Shown: in pieces, positions 20,346-24,016 of the stretch | Numbering within the stretch: position 1 is the first letter of the stretch | Layout: every line of letters begins with the position of its first letter | Assembly: GCF_000003815.2 (NCBI RefSeq) | Contig: NC_049988.1 | Coordinates: forward strand, 4,322,406-4,346,421 | DNA: 24,016 nucleotides | DNA from: Branchiostoma floridae | Taxonomy: Eukaryota; Chordata; Leptocardii; Amphioxiformes; Branchiostomatidae | Direction: 5' to 3' | Notes under the pieces: model-generated | Seen by the model: only the letters and a program-made list of their open reading frames with translations | The model's database searches: none | Told to the model about the DNA's origin: nothing | Program-made: the position numbers and the translations under genes

Positions 20346-20723
20346 ATCTACACGGCTACGGGGGCTACCGCTCGCGAAAAGCTCACCGACGACATGGTGG
20401 ACGACATCTACGGGGACACCCGGGAGTACTTCACCGCTGGAATGTGGGCAGAAGGACTAAAGGAGATGGCGACAAGATACAAGAAGGTCTTCGCTGGAGG
20501 CAGCTCTTCGACTACAGCCGCGGTCGTAGGCACTATGTTTGGAGTTGTAGGAATCTGTGGGATCGGTGTGTTCTGTATTATATGTAAGAATGGATGTAAT
20601 TGTAGAGGAGGCGGAAGTTCCAGTTTTCATGACACTTGGAATCGCACGAACTATTGGGGTGGAGGCGATGGCGGTGATAGTGGTGGTGGAGGTGGGGATG
20701 GCGGGGGCGGAGGAGGGTTCTAG
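20346..20723 (+). CDS. TPM/MOLO1-like membrane protein, terminal exon 4 (copy 1)
   Basis: Last coding exon, acceptor TTTTTTTTAG^ATCTACACG. It encodes residues 153-277: the end of the TPM domain (IYTATGATAREKLTDD, DIYGDTREYFTAGMWAEGLK, EMATRYKKVF), a short Ser/Thr linker, and one membrane segment TAAVVGTMFGVVGICGIGVF to CIIC (about 209-232). A cytoplasmic tail follows with Cys pairs (CKNGCNC) and a Gly-rich end of about 22 residues finishing GGGGGGF before TAG. This gives a type I single-pass topology. A helix-rich TPM end followed by one membrane span and a Gly-rich tail is common in TPM-domain proteins. An AATAAA signal lies 15 bp after the stop. The exon is repeated without a coding change at 23135. 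Confidence 0.85.
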   Translation: MYTATGATAREKLTDDMVDDIYGDTREYFTAGMWAEGLKEMATRYKKVFAGGSSSTTAAVVGTMFGVVGICGIGVFCIICKNGCNCRGGGSSSFHDTWNRTNYWGGGDGGDSGGGGGDGGGGGGF

Positions 20724-20737
20724 GGGAGGGACTATCA

Positions 20738-20743
20738 AATAAA
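20738..20743 (+). terminator. Polyadenylation signal AATAAA, copy 1
   Basis: AATAAA starts 15 bp after the TAG of exon 4. It implies a very short 3' UTR if used. Confidence 0.55.
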
Positions 20744-21360
20744 CTTTCCGATGCGTTACATGGTAAAGTCCTGCAAAAATAATCGCCACCTCGAAACACA
20801 TTTAGTTACCTAACGTTACATTTCAAAGCTTAATGCAAAGCTGGATTTCGACTGTTAGGTTTCTTTTGGTTAAAAAATTGGGAAGGTATCTTCAGCTTGG
20901 GAAGGTATCTTCAGCGTTTCAAGAGCTACAGCCAGAGGATTTGAACGACACCAGGATTTCCCCCCATGACCTAATTGGTCAGTCCAGCCCGTGAGTTGTC
21001 ATTCAGAGGTCAACTACAGCTCAAAACATGACAAAGGTCACCGTTCTTGCTAGATTCAAAAATATACAAGCCCGTGTCCACCCCGCGCGCGAAAACGATC
21101 CCAAAAGTTATTTGAAATACGATGTATAAGTTAATATTCATGTAAGCATGCCTGCACAACTCAAATGCTAGTAGTTCCCCTCTAACATCACTGCAATGTA
21201 AACGTTTTTTTTTAGCTTTTTAAATTGTTGTTATTACAGATACGAGTCTTGTTTTATTTTATGTTTAAGTTACGGGTGCCACCATATTGATATGTGACGT
21301 CATTGGTCGGCCATTTTAATTGAATTACTAAGCCCACTACAATAAAAATTTGACTAATCA
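20744..21360. other. 3' flank of exon 4, no gene seen
   Basis: Besides the 19 bp tandem duplication and a TGACGTCA palindrome at 21295-21302 I see nothing identifiable. Sequence after 21228 is not represented in copy 2 within the window. Confidence 0.6.
20878..20915. repeat. Perfect 19 bp tandem duplication
   Basis: TTGGGAAGGTATCTTCAGC occurs twice in direct succession (20878-20896, 20897-20915) in the 3' flank. It is also present in the duplicated copy near 23667-23704. Confidence 0.9.
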
Positions 21361-21460
21361 NNNNNNNNNNNNNNNNNNNNNNNNNNNNNNNNNNNNNNNN
21401 NNNNNNNNNNNNNNNNNNNNNNNNNNNNNNNNNNNNNNNNNNNNNNNNNNNNNNNNNNNN
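21361..21460. other. 100-N scaffold gap
   Basis: Exactly 100 N, the conventional filler for a gap of unknown size. It separates the two copies of the duplicated segment. Copy 2 restarts inside the A-rich tract that marks the edge of the retrotransposon fragment in copy 1. Confidence 0.95.
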
Positions 21461-21505
21461 AAAATCATCTCAGATGTATATAACTTTATTGCCAACAATT
21501 GTACA

Positions 21506-21580
21506 AGGTACAAAGTATGGCATCTACATAACTACAGTGCTTATAGCACTGTAGTTATGTAGATGCCATACTTTGTACCT
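21506..21580. repeat. 36 bp-arm perfect hairpin, copy 2
   Basis: Arms at 21506-21541 and 21545-21580 with loop TAT, perfectly complementary. Copy 1 has one mismatch in the corresponding arm. Confidence 0.9.
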
Positions 21581-21645
21581 CTTAACTTTAGTTAAGGCTT
21601 ATCTAACTAATACAGGAGTTGTATTATGGGATAAGTTTCTTACAA

Positions 21646-21943
21646 TCATTGGAGGCTTTTACAATCATTTGGGGAATTTCTAATGTCTAAACCTTCTTTG
21701 ATATATTTTCCTATATCTGCCATGCAGGGATTGTCACATGTCTTTATGTATTTGAATTTGCACTTCAGGTCCATTTGGATAAATCCTTGTGTACAAAATG
21801 ACAGCCTTCTGTATAGAGAATTGCGTATATCGGAATATTTTGGAGATACAACCATAAAGTGATATTCGTCTTCTATTAGCTCTGGACAGAATGGACAAAC
21901 CCTCTGGTCGATAGGGATTTTTTGGAATCTTCCGGTTTACGAA
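21646..21943 (-). pseudogene. Non-LTR retrotransposon C-terminal fragment, copy 2
   Basis: Same minus-strand LINE C-terminal tail as at 18838, ending NSPNDCKSLQ and TGA at 21646. Here the last Cys of the CX2CX8HX4C knuckle reads Ser (MVVSPKY). Upstream the frame reads GRFQKIPIDQRVCPFC, because one extra base replaces the NRKIQ of copy 1. Neither copy can make an active polymerase. The substitutions are what is expected of neutral decay in a dead copy. Confidence 0.72.
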
Positions 21944-22894
21944 TTTGTACCGGGGCGCATGGAGAGATGGTCACAACTTGCAGGACACCATGAATGCAGG
22001 ACACTGGTCCCAACAGAGCCTCCAGAGACGGGAAGATGTAGAGGAACCTGCTCAAGCACTGGGTCAATTTGTGTGACACACGTGCCATTTTGTGTAACAG
22101 ATATTTGACTTAATTTGCTGATAATGGCACTTTTTTGTGTGTGTAGAACAGCTGGTGTAGAACCACATGATATAAAGGTGCAATATAGAGCCATATTACA
22201 ACTTTGAAAGAGGGCGTAAGGTTTGATAATTGTTTAATTTACGTGTTTGATAAAGATCTTGAATACGTTTTGTGGTGTGTATGAGTGTGATTTTTATAGT
22301 AGTTGAATTACTAAGATGATAGGGGAAATCATTAAGGACAAAGTGAAAACAAACACAATCTTAACAGTGCACATAATTTCTTAAGGTAAATGATGGCCCA
22401 CATTTCTGTAAAAGCACAGTGTCACTGCTTTACTGCTTCGCAAATGAATAAAAAAACCTCTTCACTGTTTACTTGTCAATGTTCTACTTGCACTGCCTGT
22501 AAACAAAGGCATACGTAGGGTTCCTCCAACAAAAATACTCTATTGGCAATGCTCGCAAACAAAAGTATATGTAACACAAACTGTTCCTCTGACACACCTG
22601 AAATGCGTTTGGAATGCAGTTAGCACCAGGTGCGTCAGGCATGCGGTCGGTAGACGTTGTGTGCGTCCAGAAAACGTCCAACATACGTACCCCATACGAA
22701 TCTATTCGCAGTACGGAAAATTTTGTTGCGCATTTCAGTTGCAATCATACGCATCTCATGCGAAATGAAAACGCTGAAGTCGTAATTCAAACGCCAGATG
22801 GGCTCGACGTACAATTTAATTTATTCCAAAAAATTCCAAATGTTGGGCGTTCGGCCGCGTATTGACAAAATTTCATGCGGAACTCACGCGCACT

Positions 22895-22926
22895 TGAAAA
22901 TATACGCAGGTGTAAACCCACCTTAA
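22895..22926. mobile_element. Right terminal inverted repeat and TTAA of the TIR element, copy 2
   Basis: The 28 bp end (22895-22922) and TTAA (22923-22926) are identical to 20106-20137. The left end of the element is not present before the N gap in this copy. Confidence 0.85.
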
Positions 22927-23134
22927 GACCACGCTGACTCGGTACGTTGCGTGAAGTGCGTTTAAAGGGGCTTTGACAAGGGCTACGTTAGGCGATCCAT
23001 GGATCCATCCAAACCAAACGAACCATTGAACGAACCGCTTTTATCGATTCAAAGCCGGTGCTACGCACCGCCAAAAAATGACCAAATGTCAAAAGAACAA
23101 TTACAAATCTGACAATTTATGTACTTTTTTTTAG

Positions 23135-23512
23135 ATCTACACGGCTACGGGGGCTACCGCTCGCGAAAAGCTCACCGACGACATGGTGGACGACATCTAC
23201 GGGGACACCCGGGAGTACTTCACCGCTGGAATGTGGGCAGAAGGACTAAAGGAGATGGCGACAAGATACAAGAAGGTCTTCGCTGGAGGCAGCTCTTCGA
23301 CTACAGCCGCGGTCGTAGGCACTATGTTTGGAGTTGTAGGAATCTGTGGGATCGGTGTGTTCTGTATTATATGTAAGAATGGATGTAATTGTAGAGGAGG
23401 CGGAAGTTCCAGTTTTCATGACACTTGGAATCGCACGAACTATTGGGGTGGAGGCGATGGCGGTGATAGTGGTGGTGGAGGTGGGGATGGCGGGGGCGGA
23501 GGAGGGTTCTAG
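23135..23512 (+). CDS. TPM/MOLO1-like terminal exon 4 (copy 2)
   Basis: The same 378 bp coding exon as at 20346, including the oligo-T/TTTAG acceptor, membrane segment, Cys pairs and Gly-rich tail, with no difference that I can see. No second copy of exons 1-3 lies in the window. If real, it would be a spare terminal exon that could be spliced in place of the first and give the same protein. If it is an assembly duplicate, it is the other haplotype of the same exon. Confidence 0.7.
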   Translation: MYTATGATAREKLTDDMVDDIYGDTREYFTAGMWAEGLKEMATRYKKVFAGGSSSTTAAVVGTMFGVVGICGIGVFCIICKNGCNCRGGGSSSFHDTWNRTNYWGGGDGGDSGGGGGDGGGGGGF

Positions 23513-23526
23513 GGGAGGGACTATCA

Positions 23527-23532
23527 AATAAA
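23527..23532 (+). terminator. Polyadenylation signal AATAAA, copy 2
   Basis: Same position relative to the exon 4 stop as in copy 1. Confidence 0.5.
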
Positions 23533-24016
23533 CTTTCCGATGCGTTACATGGTAAAGTCCTGCAAAAATAATCGCCACCTCGAAACACATTTAGTTACCT
23601 AACGTTACATTTCAAAGCTTAATGCAAAGCTGGATTTCGACTGTTAGGTTTCTTTTGGTTAAAAAATTGGGAAGGTATCTTCAGCTTGGGAAGGTATCTT
23701 CAGCGTTTCAAGAGCTACAGCCAGAGGATTTGAACGACACCAGGATTTCCCCCCATGACCTAATTGGTCAGTCCAGCCCGTGAGTTGTCATTCAGAGGTC
23801 AACTACAGCTCAAAACATGACAAAGGTCACCGTTCTTGCTAGATTCAAAAATATACAAGCCCGTGTCCACCCCGCGCGCGAAAACGATCCCAAAAGTTAT
23901 TTGAAATACGATGTATAAGTTAATATTCATGTAAGCATGCCTGCACAACTCAAATGCTAGTAGTTCCCCTCTAACATCACTGCAATGTAAACGTTTTTTT
24001 TTAGCTTTTAAATGTG

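Larger units (their letters stand above)
18651..21228. repeat. Duplicated segment, copy 1 (retro fragment, element right end, exon 4)
   Basis: This 2.6 kb segment recurs from 21461 to the window end at an offset of 2810 bp at the start and 2789 bp later. Between about 20085 and 21218 I see no difference from copy 2. Between 18651 and 20085 there are many substitutions and several indels, including 26 bp present here and absent in copy 2 (within 19127-19160). The contig continues past the repeat for about 130 bp before the N gap. Confidence 0.95.
21461..24009. repeat. Duplicated segment, copy 2
   Basis: Repeats 18651-21228 in the same orientation. Differences are concentrated in the first 1.4 kb: a 14 bp tandem insertion (GTGTAGAACAGCTG near 22140), loss of 26 bp, loss of 8 bp near 22518, and many substitutions. 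From about 22874 to 24007 it is indistinguishable from copy 1. The last dozen bases of the window deviate. Confidence 0.95.

Noticed and set aside
20457-20801. Minus-strand and alternative-frame ORFs over exon 4
   Set aside because: Shadows of the Gly-rich coding exon (GGN codons read as Ser, Pro, Thr or Ala in antisense).

Overview
Eukaryotic (animal) genomic DNA, most probably from a lancelet (Branchiostoma). This is inferred from a spliced gene with short GT-AG exons, a short-chain collagen C4-like pseudo-exon of a type common in lancelets and other marine invertebrates, non-LTR retrotransposon debris and abundant satellite DNA. No species marker was seen, so the assignment is an inference. 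There is no operon, CRISPR array or other prokaryotic feature.

Left part (1-14061): tandem satellites. Satellite A (about 216 bp monomer) fills 1-3718 and returns at 12664-14061. Between them lies an 8.9 kb block: satellite B (206 bp monomer with a 194 bp variant, 3719-10920), 1.37 kb of unrecognised single-copy DNA, and on the minus strand the 3' exon of a short-chain collagen C4-like gene with an in-frame stop. Satellite A stops and restarts at the same point of its monomer with only a TA repeated, so the block looks like one insertion into a once continuous A array. Two runs of N (1490-2197 and 6496-6715) lie inside the arrays and keep the repeat phase.

Middle (14062-16369): about 2.3 kb with no recognisable gene. 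It holds homopolymeric C tracts and two TGACGTCA palindromes 11 bp apart.

Right part (16370-24016): a four-exon plus-strand gene for a secreted-then-anchored, single-pass membrane protein of the TPM/MOLO1 type (277 residues). It has a signal peptide, a Cys-containing ectodomain, a C-terminal membrane segment and a Gly-rich tail. Exon junctions join in frame at 16580/17218, 17347/17693 and 17807/20346. Intron 3 (2.5 kb) holds a tRNA-Leu-like remnant, a 2.0 kb TTAA-flanked element with 28 bp terminal inverted repeats, and nested in it a minus-strand non-LTR retrotransposon 3' end with a 37 bp-arm hairpin.

From 18651 to about 21228 the sequence (half of intron 3, exon 4 and downstream DNA) is repeated at 21461-24016, after a 100-N scaffold gap. 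The two copies are essentially identical over exon 4 but differ by substitutions and indels over the retrotransposon part. This is either a recent tandem duplication with partial homogenisation or an uncollapsed haplotype in the assembly. The strongest leads for follow-up are the phase-exact interruption of satellite A, the higher-order structure of both satellites, and the mosaic duplication of the last exon.
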